A stretch of 64,000 bases of DNA from Legionella norrlandica (GTDB taxonomy: Bacteria > Pseudomonadota > Gammaproteobacteria > Legionellales > Legionellaceae): the NCBI RefSeq assembly GCF_000770585.1, contig NZ_JNCF01000006.1, positions 24,856 to 88,855 of the forward strand. The letters are read 5' to 3'. A model generated the notes under the pieces. The model had not been told where the DNA came from, did not search any database, and was given only the letters and a program-made list of their open reading frames with translations. Below, piece after piece: positions 1-10,194 of the stretch; position 1 is the stretch's first letter, and each line of letters starts with the position of its first letter. The position numbers and the translations under genes were made by a program.

Positions 1-789
1 CAGAGAAGCTTGAGTTGAACCAATTTGTTCCTCATCTAAATAAATGTCAAGAACTACGGGTTCATCACTATTACTGTAGTAAGCAACACCGTGAATAATA
101 TTATGGCGATCAATATCAGCAAATCCATACACCCAAGGTTGGCATGAATTAAAAATGCGCAGTCGTTCTTCAAAAATTATTTGGGCTTTGTCATATAATT
201 GCTGATCATTTGTTATCAAATTCTGGACACTGTTTATTGCATCAGAATCAATAGCAAATTCCGAGCTGGTTTCGTTTAAGTGCAACATTTCAAGATTTAA
301 CTGATATTGATGGTTAATTAGCTTTATAGACTGGTCATACTCCTCAGTTAACCCAATAAATCCAATTAATTCTAAGGGAACACCACGTAACATGAAGGCT
401 TGGCATTCGTATTTACTAGGGATTTTAATAAATTCATAAAATGAGCCTTTATAACCATTATCTCTTACGTAATGCAGATAATGAGAAATAATTTGTTCCA
501 AGGGATTTCTAACGAAAGTCATTGCTTGAGAAATGCCAAAAAATGGTAAGTATTTCATAATTCGAACATGACCCGAAATGGCACTAATCTCCTCAATTTC
601 TTTAAAAAAATTGTAAGTATCCCTGTTGCCATTATAAAAATAATCAATGATTACCTTGGAAGTTTCAACGGAGGAAGGGCTATAGTCATACATTATTTTA
701 TTAAGGCCAAAAAAAGACTCCAAACTTTTGCGAAAGCTGGTCCCTCCGGTTTTCGGAATATGAACAAAAAAAATTTTATTCTCAGCCAT
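1..789 (-). CDS. Sulfotransferase family protein, partial (3' end beyond window)
   Basis: An open frame of 263 codons runs on the minus strand from ATG at 789 to the window edge without a stop. Residues 10-18 read HIPKTGGTS, the 5'-phosphosulfate loop typical of PAPS-dependent Sulfotransfer_2-type enzymes, and an FVRNP motif follows near residue 92 as the 3'-phosphate site. The later part reads like a small beta-sandwich found in glycan-modifying proteins. By family it would transfer sulfate from PAPS to a carbohydrate; the acceptor is unknown. It is divergent from the glycosyltransferase starting at 886, with about 96 bases between them. The end of the protein is not visible. Confidence 0.8.
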   Translation of the reverse strand, partial: MAENKIFFVHIPKTGGTSFRKSLESFFGLNKIMYDYSPSSVETSKVIIDYFYNGNRDTYNFFKEIEEISAISGHVRIMKYLPFFGISQAMTFVRNPLEQIISHYLHYVRDNGYKGSFYEFIKIPSKYECQAFMLRGVPLELIGFIGLTEEYDQSIKLINHQYQLNLEMLHLNETSSEFAIDSDAINSVQNLITNDQQLYDKAQIIFEERLRIFNSCQPWVYGFADIDRHNIIHGVAYYSNSDEPVVLDIYLDEEQIGSTQASL

Positions 790-885
790 GATATAATAAT
801 GTAACAGAATTCCAGCAATGTATTCCTGATTATACCCTAGTACTATAGAATAGAAACATGAATTTTGATTAATAAGGAAGTTGGT

Positions 886-2585
886 GTGAACAGATTTCAA
901 GTTTTAAAAAAACACTTGAAGTATCATAAATGGATTAAAAAGAACGAAACCAAGAAAAGAAAATATGACTTTGATATCAATCCATTAATATCGGTAGTCA
1001 TGCCAACATACAATACCAATCCAATTTTTCTAAGAAGAACCATCAAATCAGTACTTAACCAAGATTATGCCAATTGGGAATTATGCATTGCAGACGATGC
1101 ATCAACAAATCCTTTTACTATAAAAATTCTCAAACGATACAATAACCATCCTAAAATTAAAATCAAATTTCGAGAAACGAATCAACACATCTCAAAAACA
1201 ACAAATGAGGCATTTGAATTAGCGACAGGAGAGTTTATTGCTTTTTTGGATCATGATGATCTTCTTGCTCCTAATGCACTCTCTGAAGTAGTGCAAGCTA
1301 TAAATAACAACCCCTTTGTCAAATTGATTTATAGTGATGAAGATAAAATAAGTGCTGTAGGTTTCCGAAAAGAACCTCTGTTCAAACCAGATTTTAATTA
1401 TGATTTACTTCTGAGTATGAATTATATTTGTCACCTTTGCGTCATTAAAAAGGACCTATTGCGTCAGGTTGGTGGACTTCGTATCGGCTTTGAAGGGAGC
1501 CAGGATTACGATTTATTGTTAAGATGTTTGTCTTTTATTAGGGAAGATGAAATTTTGCATATCCCCAAAATTTTATATCACTGGCGTACTAGCAAAAATT
1601 CGGTGGCTAGAACAATAAAAAATAAGGATTATGCAACCCAGGCTGGTCAAGAGCTCTTCAGGAATATCTCAACAATAATCAAATTAAAGCTAGTGTTGAA
1701 AAAGGAGTAATCTATACCACTTATCGCGTGAAATACCATCTGCCTGAAAATCTGCCATTAGTGAGTTTAATCATTCCAACAAAAGATAAGGTTGAGATAC
1801 TCAAAAAATGTGTCCAATCTATTATCGAAAAAACCACCTATCTCCATTACGAAATAATTATTATAAATAATCAAAGTGTCGAAGAGGAAACATTTAAATT
1901 TTTTGATGATTTAAGAACACAGAAAAGTAATATCAAAATTCTGGATTATGATCACCCTTTTAATTATTCTGCTATGAATAACTATGCGGTGGAGCACCAT
2001 TGTCAAGGCGATATAATCGGTTTGCTTAATAATGATGTAGAAGTTATCAGCCCAGACTGGCTATCAGAAATGGTTTCTCATGCTATTAGGAAAAATGTGG
2101 GTTGTGTTGGAGCAAAACTGTATTATCCCAATAATACGATTCAACATGCTGGCATTATTTTAGGTATTGGGGGTGTTGCAGGACACTCCCATAAACATTT
2201 TTCTGATAGATCACCAGGTTATTTTGGCCGCTTATTCCTTATTCAAAATTTGTCTGCAGTGACAGGGGCTTGTTTAGTAGTAAAAAAGTCGATCTACCAG
2301 GAAGTGAATGGATTGAACGAAGATTTTTTAAAAGTAGCCTTTAATGATGTTGATTTTTGTCTTAAGGTCAGACGATTAGGGTACAAGAATCTATGGACCC
2401 CTTACGCCAAACTTTATCACTATGAGTCTCTTTCCAGAGGCTATGAAGACACGCCTGAGAAAATGGTGAGATTTAGTAATGAGATTAAATACATGACAGA
2501 AACATGGGGCGATATATTGAAATATGATCCTTACTACAATCCCAATTTAACATTGGAAGCGGAGAATTTTTCTTTTTCTATATAA
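886..2585 (+). CDS. Two-domain family 2 glycosyltransferase (frameshifted)
   Basis: Two GT-A (GT2) domains occur in series. The first starts with SVVMPTYNTNP and carries LDHDD and YSDEDK metal/sugar-binding motifs. The second starts with LVSLIIPTKDK and carries LLNNDVE and NDVDFCLK. The halves lie in different frames. Restoring one G near 1653 (GAGCTC to GAGGCTC) joins them through AGQEALQEYLNNNQ into a protein of about 566 residues, the usual size for such tandem enzymes. GTG at 886 is chosen because AAGGAAG lies five bases upstream; a TTG at 865 is the alternative. Predicted role: chain assembly of a surface polysaccharide, in the cytoplasm. The break is probably artefactual or recent. Confidence 0.75.
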
Positions 2586-2753
2586 AACGGGCCTTTTCCT
2601 GAGCACCTTATTGCCATTGCACTACTAAATATTAGAAACCTGCAAGGAATAATTTATAAATTTAAACGACTTTTCGTCAGAGGATGCAGATGTTCTCTAA
2701 ATGGATACTTTATTAATGGAAGTTTTAAATATTATGAAAGAGGTTATTTAATT

Positions 2754-4088
2754 ATGCATGCATCATCAATGGAAAATATGCAGAAGTGTTATTCAAGGTA
2801 CATTCAAACTCATTTCAAGACTGGTAACAATCTTACACCTCTAAAAGTTCTTGATGTTGGTGGAGCGAATGTTAATGGAAGTTATAAAGATATTTTTTCA
2901 AATGCTGAATTTGATTATATTGCTGCTGATCTTGAAAATAAGGAGGGTGTTGATGTGGTTTTAAATAACCCTTATCACCTACCCTTTGAGAATAGTTCTA
3001 TTGATGTTGTCATTAGCGGACAAGTTTTTGAGCATGTTGAATGTTTTTGGATTTTATTTGAAGAAATGGTTAGAGTATTACAACAAAATGGCTTAATAAT
3101 ATTAATTGCCCCATCTGCTGGCCCTATTCATCGCTATCCTGTTGATTGCTATAGATTTTATCCTGATGCATATCAAGCCTTAGCTAAGGCTTTTCAATGC
3201 CACCTTATAGATTGTTGGCACGATAATAAAGGACCTTGGAATGATTTAGTGGGAGTGTTTGCAAAACATCCGGATATAAAAAAATATAATTACAAGGATA
3301 ATGATATTTCGATTTTTTGTTCAAAAAAAAATAAATTCGAACAAGTAGTTGTACCACAATTCATTTGCAATTCAACCTGCGCCGCTGAGGAAGAGAAGAT
3401 ACAAGGAGAGATTTCTTATCTTACAATTTTGGAAGCTTTGCATAAAGAGATTAAACCAAACATTTATTTGGAAATCGGAGTGCGTAAAGGGAAAAGCTTA
3501 TCTTTGGCAAAGTGCTGTGCTCATGGTGTTGACCCTTTTCCAGAAATAAAGCACCTCCCAGAAAATCATATAATTCATAGAATGACTAGTGATGATTTTT
3601 TCGAATTTGAGGCTGCTACAATTTTCCAAAATAATAAGCCAGATTTAGTTTTTATTGATGGAATGCATTTATTTGAATTTGTCTTAAGAGATTTTATAAA
3701 TATAGAAAAAATAGCAAAAAAAAATACGGTTATCGTCATTGATGATATTTATCCAAACCATCTTCGTCAAGCCCAACGAAAACGGGAAAGTAAAGTATGG
3801 ACAGGTGATGTATGGAAAATTTTTTTTTGTTTAAAAGAGTTTCGCTCTGATCTTAAGTTGAATTTGTTAAATACAAAACCGACTGGATTGATGCTAATAA
3901 CGAATCTCAATCCTAAAAACGATATATTGACTAAAAAATATAATCCAATCGTAAGGAAGTTTAGTACATTAGATTTGGAAAATTATGAAGAGATACTTTT
4001 GCGAACAAACTCAACACCAATAGGGTCATTGGGAATATTTAATAAATTCTCTCAGCAAAATAACATTAGAGGAATAGTAACTGATTAA
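2754..4088 (+). CDS. Protein with two class I methyltransferase-like domains
   Basis: 444 residues. The N-terminal half has a class I SAM-binding start (VLDVGGANVNGSY, about residues 32-44), an acidic second strand (AADLENKEGVD) and a FEHVE segment typical of Methyltransf_11. The C-terminal half (about 235-370) restarts with IYLEIGVRKGKS and has VFIDGMHLFEF and VIVIDDIYP, resembling the Methyltransf_24 group seen beside glycosyltransferases. GAGG lies nine bases before the ATG. It sits between glycosyltransferases on the same strand, so O-methylation of a glycan is a reasonable inference. Substrate and the activity of each half are unknown. Confidence 0.7.
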   Translation: MHASSMENMQKCYSRYIQTHFKTGNNLTPLKVLDVGGANVNGSYKDIFSNAEFDYIAADLENKEGVDVVLNNPYHLPFENSSIDVVISGQVFEHVECFWILFEEMVRVLQQNGLIILIAPSAGPIHRYPVDCYRFYPDAYQALAKAFQCHLIDCWHDNKGPWNDLVGVFAKHPDIKKYNYKDNDISIFCSKKNKFEQVVVPQFICNSTCAAEEEKIQGEISYLTILEALHKEIKPNIYLEIGVRKGKSLSLAKCCAHGVDPFPEIKHLPENHIIHRMTSDDFFEFEAATIFQNNKPDLVFIDGMHLFEFVLRDFINIEKIAKKNTVIVIDDIYPNHLRQAQRKRESKVWTGDVWKIFFCLKEFRSDLKLNLLNTKPTGLMLITNLNPKNDILTKKYNPIVRKFSTLDLENYEEILLRTNSTPIGSLGIFNKFSQQNNIRGIVTD

Positions 4089-4118
4089 TGGTTAAAATTT
4101 TTAAGGAAATGCGCACTC

Positions 4119-5033
4119 ATGTTTAAAAAAATATGTAGAAAAAGAAGTCAAAATATTTCGGTTATAGTCATTAGTTATAATATGCAAAGAGAACTCCCGA
4201 GGACTATCTTTAGTCTTCTGCCACCTTATCAGCAATTAATCAATTATAATTTAGAGCTAGAAATAATAGTTATTGATAATGGTTCATCCCTTCCTTTAAA
4301 TCTTGGCGCGCTGTCAGATAAGATTAAAGTTATTTGTATGAAAAACCCGCAACCGTCTCCAGTTAAAGCTATTAATTATGGGTTAAGAATTGCTAAGCAT
4401 AATTTAGTAGGCGTAATGATTGATGGGGCTCGCCTCGCTTCCCCAGGTTTAATTAATAAAGCAATTATTGCATCAAAAATACATCATCGCCCCATTATAG
4501 CAAGCTATGGTTTTCATTTGGGACCAGATGTGCAGATGAAAAGTATGCACAATGGTTACAATCAGAAAATTGAAGACAATTTACTCGAACAGGCTGATTG
4601 GACTAACAATGGGTATAACTTATTTAAAATAAGTTCATTTGCTGGATCGTCTGCTAATGGTTGGTTTGCTCCTGTTTCTGAGAGTAATGCTATTTTTATG
4701 AAGAAGGAAATGTGGGAGGAATTGGATGGGTATTGTGAAAAATTCATAACTCCAGGAGGTGGTTTAGTCAATTTAGATTTATATAATAGAGCAAGTTTAC
4801 TACCTGATTCTGAGTTAATTATGGTAATTGGTGAGGGAACATTCCATCAAATACATGGCGGTGTGGCCACGAATAGACCTACGGACTCTAATATAAAAAA
4901 AATATTTCATGATGAATATAGGCAAATAAGGGGAGTCAAGTTTTGTCCTGTCAATAGACAGCCTATATTTATAGGAGCGATGCCTGAAGAACTAAAAGAA
5001 TCCAAGTTATGGTTTTATAGTTCAGTTAACTGA
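4119..5033 (+). CDS. Family 2 glycosyltransferase
   Basis: 304 residues with a GT-A nucleotide-binding start (ISVIVISYNMQRELPRTI), a nucleotide-side aspartate in VIDNGSS, and a third strand VGVMIDGARLASPG in which DGA replaces the common DxD. Downstream there is an FMKKEMWEELDGYCE acceptor-side motif and GGGLVNLD. It begins 30 bases after the methyltransferase and is the last plus-strand gene before an IS remnant. Role inferred: sugar transfer in surface-glycan assembly. The donor and linkage cannot be read from the sequence. Confidence 0.75.
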   Translation: MFKKICRKRSQNISVIVISYNMQRELPRTIFSLLPPYQQLINYNLELEIIVIDNGSSLPLNLGALSDKIKVICMKNPQPSPVKAINYGLRIAKHNLVGVMIDGARLASPGLINKAIIASKIHHRPIIASYGFHLGPDVQMKSMHNGYNQKIEDNLLEQADWTNNGYNLFKISSFAGSSANGWFAPVSESNAIFMKKEMWEELDGYCEKFITPGGGLVNLDLYNRASLLPDSELIMVIGEGTFHQIHGGVATNRPTDSNIKKIFHDEYRQIRGVKFCPVNRQPIFIGAMPEELKESKLWFYSSVN

Positions 5034-5170
5034 TTTATTCCAAAATTTAACATCCAAGAACCTGTAAGGTAATTATTCACGCCCTTTCGTAGTTTTTAAT
5101 GCGTGACCTTGTGTCTTAAAAATATAATTTAATAGACTCTTGTTACTGTTGTACAGTAGCAAATTAAAAA

Positions 5171-5310
5171 GAAGCGACAGATCGCAGTGATCTGTGGCAA
5201 GAAGCCTGTGTAATAGCAAGATCGTCGCTTCATCCCTTAACCGAGCTCGAACAGTTACCAGGGAGCTACAAAATCCTGTACCTACAAGGCTGAGTGATTA
5301 AAGGCCTCTA
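5171..5310 (+). ncRNA. Possible IS110-family bridge RNA region (remnant)
   Basis: The non-coding stretch before the IS110 transposase remnant is structured. GAAGCGAC (5171-5178) pairs with GTCGCTTC (5224-5231), and CAGATC (5178-5183) pairs with GATCTG (5189-5194) around a five-base loop. In IS110-group elements the guide (bridge) RNA is transcribed from the end upstream of the transposase, so position and folding fit. The exact RNA boundaries and guide loops are not established, and the element is dead. Confidence 0.35.
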
Positions 5311-5315
5311 TTATC

Positions 5316-5425
5316 ATGTTTCAAGAAGGAAAAATTTATATAGGAATTGATGTATCAAAATCTGCTAGCTAAAACAGGTCAAATTGATGCCGAGATCATC
5401 GCCTTATTTGCAAGTAAAATGTCAA
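5316..5425 (+). pseudogene. IS110-family transposase remnant
   Basis: ATG at 5316 begins MFQEGKIYIGIDVSKSAS, the start of the DEDD catalytic domain of IS110 transposases (IGIDVSK). After a stop or frame change near 5370, the reading resumes as AKTGQIDAEIIALFA, matching the conserved AKTDxIDAxxIA segment. The middle of the domain and the whole C-terminal half are missing, so this is an internally deleted scar. It ends against the 3' end of the neighbouring glycosyltransferase, suggesting that the insertion took part in rearranging the locus. Confidence 0.75.
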
Positions 5426-5440
5426 CAGATCCTAACAATA

Positions 5441-6202
5441 CTAAACACCAGTAAAATTAATGGGTGTATTTTTTATGATCTGTTTACTCCATGAATCTTT
5501 GTCAATAATATCGTCATTGGTAAATTTTTTACCGGTATACAGCTCATATTCATCTCTCCAAAGTTGAGCGTATTCAACGTCCTGATAATGCTTAAAATAT
5601 GGACCCCCCTCAGTAAAATGCAACATTTTAGGCTTACCATTCAGAGGTTCTTTATACCATTCAACTAGCCAATTCCACTCATAAGAAAATTCGCCAATTT
5701 CGTTATCTTCTAGCCACATGAATCGATGTAAAAATAGAGGGCTTACTTCATTTACTAGTTCAGGAGTAATTAATTTATTTTTTGGATGATCACAGTTCCA
5801 TAAAACGACAGAAGACCAGTTTTTTCTTGGATATAATGTTTGCTTTTGTCCATCGAGCTTTACTGTTTCTGTTGGCTTATAGTCATGCTTTGCACACAGC
5901 ACCGCATATTTGTCATTTGCCAAATCGAATAGCTTATTGAGATCTTCAAGTGCCAACATGTCATTATCACAAAATAAGACCCATCCTTTATAACCTGCTA
6001 GCCAAGGAGTTAGAAAGCGCGTAATTGAAAACTCAGTTGAGCCATTTTTATCAATAGGGCGAGTATAAATTCCCAAATCACGTAAGGATTTTTGTATGAT
6101 TGGATAACACTTGATATCATTGGAATGACGCTCAATAGAGTGTTTTGCTATTTGATATACGATATCCTGATATGAAGTGTAGCCGACAAATACTTTGCGC
6201 AT
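5441..6202 (-). CDS. Putative glycosyltransferase with DxD motif
   Basis: 253 residues from ATG at 6202, chosen because GGAAGGAAG lies just upstream; an in-frame longer start at 6229 is less likely. The segment YKGWVLFCDNDMLAL (about residues 86-100) supplies a DND metal-binding motif as in GT-A enzymes, and WYKEPL, MLHFTEGGPYF mark the conserved C-terminal part. No membrane segment is seen. A decayed copy of the last third of this gene lies at 9771-9995 on the other strand, so the locus once held two paralogues. Donor and acceptor are unknown. Confidence 0.65.
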   Translation of the reverse strand: MRKVFVGYTSYQDIVYQIAKHSIERHSNDIKCYPIIQKSLRDLGIYTRPIDKNGSTEFSITRFLTPWLAGYKGWVLFCDNDMLALEDLNKLFDLANDKYAVLCAKHDYKPTETVKLDGQKQTLYPRKNWSSVVLWNCDHPKNKLITPELVNEVSPLFLHRFMWLEDNEIGEFSYEWNWLVEWYKEPLNGKPKMLHFTEGGPYFKHYQDVEYAQLWRDEYELYTGKKFTNDDIIDKDSWSKQIIKNTPINFTGV

Positions 6203-6677
6203 TTTCTTCCTTCCCTGTATTGAATTCAATAAATAAAGTTAAGCACATTCTACAGCTTATTTTTTGAATAAGCTAATATTATCAATAAGTAAGATGAGAT
6301 TTAAAGTGCGGTTAAAAGTATTTTAAATCACATCTCAATAAGTAAGCATTTTTCAATGATATTGCTTGTTAAAGTGCCGAATGATTAAATAGAATAGCCA
6401 TAGTTACAAATTTACACATCGATATGCATTTATCGTAAATGTTCACGCAATGACGTCAACTTAAGTTAAAATACTTTATTTATCATATAGATAATGAATA
6501 GACTGAATGCTTTTATGGAAAGCCCATGTATAGAGCAAAAAGTTTCAGCAAGTCGTCTTGGGAAATTGTGAGCCTGACTTATTCCAAAAACTCTTTGTTA
6601 GAGCTGCTTCACGCGCCAAAGTTAAGATACGACCCAGCTGAATAAAATCTATAATTAATTTCACAAACCACTACAGT
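6203..6677. other. AT-rich intergenic region
   Basis: About 470 bases upstream of the glycosyltransferase at 5441-6202 and downstream of the gene ending at 6678. A short open stretch around 6568-6640 (plus strand) encodes EPDLFQKLFVRAASRAKVKI and then a stop, possibly the tail of a lost gene, but no family is recognised. Nothing else is supportable. Confidence 0.4.
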
Positions 6678-8167
6678 CTATTGCAATCTCTGATGTATTC
6701 CGAAATGCGCTTTAATATAAGGTAACCGTGATTCCTGATCTATGCCATCTTGTGTTTCTAGGAGGCACATATTGTACTCATCCGCAAATAAACAACAAGT
6801 TATCATGTCAGCTACAATCCAAGAAGAGCATGTTGCTGCAAACCTCTTTCTCGCCACCCGAGCTTTAGAAAAATGGTCAGTCCTCCCCTCATATAGATGA
6901 CGCATCCCCCTATTGGCAAAACTCAAATCGCCAAATACTTCTTCGTAATTATGGATTACAACTTGGAGTGTACCTTCTTTGTGCATAATATGACTAGAAG
7001 CCTGAAATATTGCTCTCGGCATCTTTGAGTTAACTATGGAAAACTTACGGAAGTCAATATCCACTCTCTTCAAACTTAAAAAAGTAACGCTCCTCGCTTG
7101 TTGTGATGAGAGAAACAATTCTATGGGAATAAACCATTTCTTGATTTTGAAGTCAAATATAGCCCTTGTAAATGTTGAACCAACCACAATAATGAGAGGA
7201 ATATCAGGGTCAAGAGAACTGATAAACGTATCGGTACAACAACCCGATGGGATAATAATAGCCCTCTTTATCTGAGACGCATAATCCTTAAAAAAAGGAT
7301 GATCGGCGGGAGATGTGTGGTTTTCCGGACTAGATGGCACTAGAAAGGGTTTCTTTTCTACTTTGACTGAAGAGATTTCTGTTCTGTTCGAAGACCTAAG
7401 CCGAACAATCGCATCAGATATCAGGTCATGATTATAAAGATTATTGTAATTGAAAATTTGTGACGACCTATTTATTTCAGCCTTCTTTGAACTATATTCT
7501 TTTGTATAGTTAACATGAGTAAGCTCTCTAGCAGAGGAATGCATTGTCACGGCGCAATATGTATTATATCGCATTTCAACATATTTATCGATAAGTCCAT
7601 CACGAAGCCTAAACCCATTTTCATTGAATATTTTGACAATATCCATGAAAAACTCCAGTTCATATAGACGCATCCAGAACCCACCTTTGGTAATAGCGTA
7701 TTTTTTCTTCGCTTGCTTCGCTGCCAGTATTTTAGAGTAATAGTTAAGAAAAGAAGGTACGAAGGATCCGATGTCGGCCAAAAGCGAATATCCACTTGCA
7801 ATGCACAACATGATATTTCATCATTAGATAATATTAACATTTGCTCATCGAGGAATGGTGACAATACTTCAATATCTCCATCAGACACAAGAATATGTGT
7901 ATACCGGCCAACAAGACCAAATACATCTTCAATGAAAGCGACCGTACATGCATTGTTAATAATGTTATTTTGAAAAGCACAATACCCTTTTATACAATTT
8001 TCTGACAAATAACGATCAAGGGTGGGAATTATTTCAGTTTCTGATGTTTCAGTATTATTATCTATAACATAAATATCCACAGCCGGCTCATGCGTATTGA
8101 GTGCTTCAATTGTTCGTGAGATAAAATCTTTACTATTAAAGGATAAAAGTAATGCAGCGCAAGACAT
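6678..8167 (-). CDS. Glycosyltransferase-like protein (frameshifted)
   Basis: The first 206-codon frame starts CAALLLSFNSKDFISRT with YVIDNNTE and HILVSDGDIEV, a GT-A nucleotide fold with an SDGDIE metal motif. It drifts out of frame near 7756, where a second frame continues with FLNYYSKILAAKQAKKKYA, KGGFWMRLYELEFF and a further 330 residues. Restoring one base, most simply a C (GG at 7756-7757 on the plus strand), yields one protein of 496 residues through DPSYPSFLNYY. The C-terminal half (SSARELTHVNYT onward) has no recognisable family. Divergent from the aminotransferase at 8525. Role inferred from context only. Confidence 0.6.
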
Positions 8168-8524
8168 AAAAAATTCCTATGCGAATTATTCAAAATAGAG
8201 TTCAACACCAGAAAAAATCTCCATCAACTTCCTGATGTTTTTTTCTAGTCGATAAAGCGCTCGAAATCTAGTCTATTGGTCTCTACCTTGAATGAGAGAT
8301 AAATCCGTTTTATAACTTTTCAGATTGCAATCTTAGCAAGAAATTTTTTAAAATTCATATTATTTTAATAAAATAAATGAATTGAATTAATAAATTATAT
8401 GGGGTATAAGTTCCATTAAGACAATAACCTTTACACGGATATGTTAGTCTATTTTTAGTTCCTGAATAGCATCTCTAGATATTATCAATTTAAAGATATT
8501 TATCATAAATATAGGATATATAAA
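8168..8524. other. Divergent intergenic region
   Basis: About 357 very AT-rich bases between divergent genes (glycosyltransferase-like on minus, aminotransferase on plus). It must carry promoters for both, but no -35/-10 pair stands out enough to place one. No coding signal or repeat was recognised. Confidence 0.4.
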
Positions 8525-9667
8525 ATGCTTTCTGTTTTTAAACCTAGATTACCCCTTACTTCGGATTTAATACCTTATCTTGAGAAAATTGATTCCAACC
8601 GCTGGTATTCTAATTTTGGTCCTCTTCACGAAGAATTTAGACAAAAACTGGCAATTCATTTTGGACTTGGCATTGATCAGGTTGCTCTTGCTTCGAATGC
8701 TACAGTAGGGCTTGCGCTGACCTTAGAAGCTGTTTCACTCAAACGACCATCCAAACAATGCATTTGTCCTTCATGGACATTTGCCGCTACTCCTCATGCA
8801 ATAATTCAAGCAGGTATGTCCCCTGTATTTCTAGATGTAGACGAGAACAGTTGGGACTTGAATAGTGAACAGCTAGATGAAAAAGATTTTGCTGAAAGTT
8901 CCGCAATAACTGTTGTATCTCCTTTTGGACAACCAGTAAATCTGACGAAATGGGAAAAATTTGTTGAACGATATGGAGTTCCAGTTGTTTGTGATGCTGC
9001 GGCAAGTTTTGATGCCGTAGGGAAACTTCCAACTTTCAATATAGGTTCCATTCCTATTGTTATAAGTCTTCATGCGACCAAAACATTACCTGCTGGTGAA
9101 GGAGCTATTATTTTATGTTCTGATCCAGATCTTATTGAACGCATTCGACAAATGTCAAATTTTGGTTTTTCAACAACTTCAGTAGCGCAGACAATCGGTA
9201 CTAATGCCAAACTAAGTGAATATGCTTGTGCTGTGGGACTCGCATCACTTCAAAACTGGCAACAAACTCGCGATATATTACTAAAAAAAACTAAATTCTA
9301 TCGAGCTGGTTTAAAAAATATACCTTCTGTCGAAGTATTTGGAAGTAATACAAATTTTGTTGCGAATTATTTAATAATCGAGACAAAGCAAGATAGTTAT
9401 CAACTTTCAAATTTCCTCCGAGAACGCAAAATCGATACCCGTCGCTGGTGGCGCAGTGGCTGCCATAATCACCCAGCATTTTCTAGCTATAATGTAAAAC
9501 CATTACCGATAACAAAGCGCTTAGCAAGTCATAGCCTAGGATTACCATTCTTCCTTGATATTACTGAGGAAGATATAGAAAGCGTTATCAACGCTGTTGC
9601 AGAATTTAGCTATAAGAATAACTTGTTAAGTGATAACTTAAAAAATACATACTCCGTTGATATTTAA
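8525..9667 (+). CDS. DegT/DnrJ/EryC1/StrS-type sugar aminotransferase
   Basis: 380 residues, the normal length for these PLP enzymes that aminate nucleotide-linked keto-sugars. Visible are the N-terminal RWYSNFGPLHEEF segment, the substrate/PLP region ALASNATVGLAL, the PLP-contacting VVCDAAASFDA, and the Schiff-base lysine in SLHATKTLPAGEGA (Lys186). Downstream RRWWRSGCHNHPAF is the usual active-site arginine-rich loop. It stands alone on the plus strand with an acyltransferase about 0.5 kb downstream, a common pairing in making N-acylated aminosugars; the exact sugar is not predictable. Confidence 0.85.
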   Translation: MLSVFKPRLPLTSDLIPYLEKIDSNRWYSNFGPLHEEFRQKLAIHFGLGIDQVALASNATVGLALTLEAVSLKRPSKQCICPSWTFAATPHAIIQAGMSPVFLDVDENSWDLNSEQLDEKDFAESSAITVVSPFGQPVNLTKWEKFVERYGVPVVCDAAASFDAVGKLPTFNIGSIPIVISLHATKTLPAGEGAIILCSDPDLIERIRQMSNFGFSTTSVAQTIGTNAKLSEYACAVGLASLQNWQQTRDILLKKTKFYRAGLKNIPSVEVFGSNTNFVANYLIIETKQDSYQLSNFLRERKIDTRRWWRSGCHNHPAFSSYNVKPLPITKRLASHSLGLPFFLDITEEDIESVINAVAEFSYKNNLLSDNLKNTYSVDI

Positions 9668-9770
9668 TTATACCGCAAAAATATTTATTTTGTGATAAAT
9701 GCTAGATTTTCTGGTACCTGAAAGATAGCTTATTGAATTAAGAAAAAGAAACTATAGAATACATTAAATT

Positions 9771-9995
9771 GGTGAATTCTCTTATGAATGGAATTGGCTA
9801 GTAGAATGATATAAAGAACCATAAGATGGTAAGTCCAAAATGCTGCATTTTGCTGAGGGCGGTCCTTATTTTAAACATTACTAAGCAGTGGAGTACGCCC
9901 AGCTTTGGAAAACTGAATAAGAACTATATACGGGGAAAAAATTTACTAATGATGATCTTATTGATAAAGATTTCTGGAGTGAGAAAATCATATAA
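9771..9995 (+). pseudogene. Decayed copy of the DxD glycosyltransferase (3' part)
   Basis: One reading frame gives GEFSYEWNWLVE, YKEP, MLHFAEGGPYFKHY, AVEYAQLWKTE and ELYTGKKFTNDD, closely matching the C-terminal third of the protein encoded at 5441-6202. It is broken by four in-frame stops (TGA, TAA, TAA, TAA) before the terminal one. There is no start and the first two thirds of the gene are absent. The copy is on the opposite strand from the intact gene. The rest of 9668-10194 holds no recognisable gene. Confidence 0.85.
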
Positions 9996-10194
9996 AGATA
10001 CATCAGTTCATTATACAGGTGCACAATATACACGAATTTTATTTTAAGATGGCATTATTGATTAATGTTATGATGGTGCTTTGTCATCGATCTCAGAGCA
10101 GCCATGAAGTACCAAGAAATTACTTTTACTTAGTACGTATGCCAACTCTACAACTTAACTATCAATCATATATAAGATCTTTTTGGAGAATTAG

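Noticed and set aside
568..804. A 78-codon plus-strand ORF
   Set aside because: It lies antisense to the sulfotransferase, which has clear family motifs in the other strand.
5101..5231. tRNA-like or riboswitch-like structure
   Set aside because: The stems do not fit a cloverleaf or a known riboswitch; the adjoining IS110 remnant gives a better explanation.
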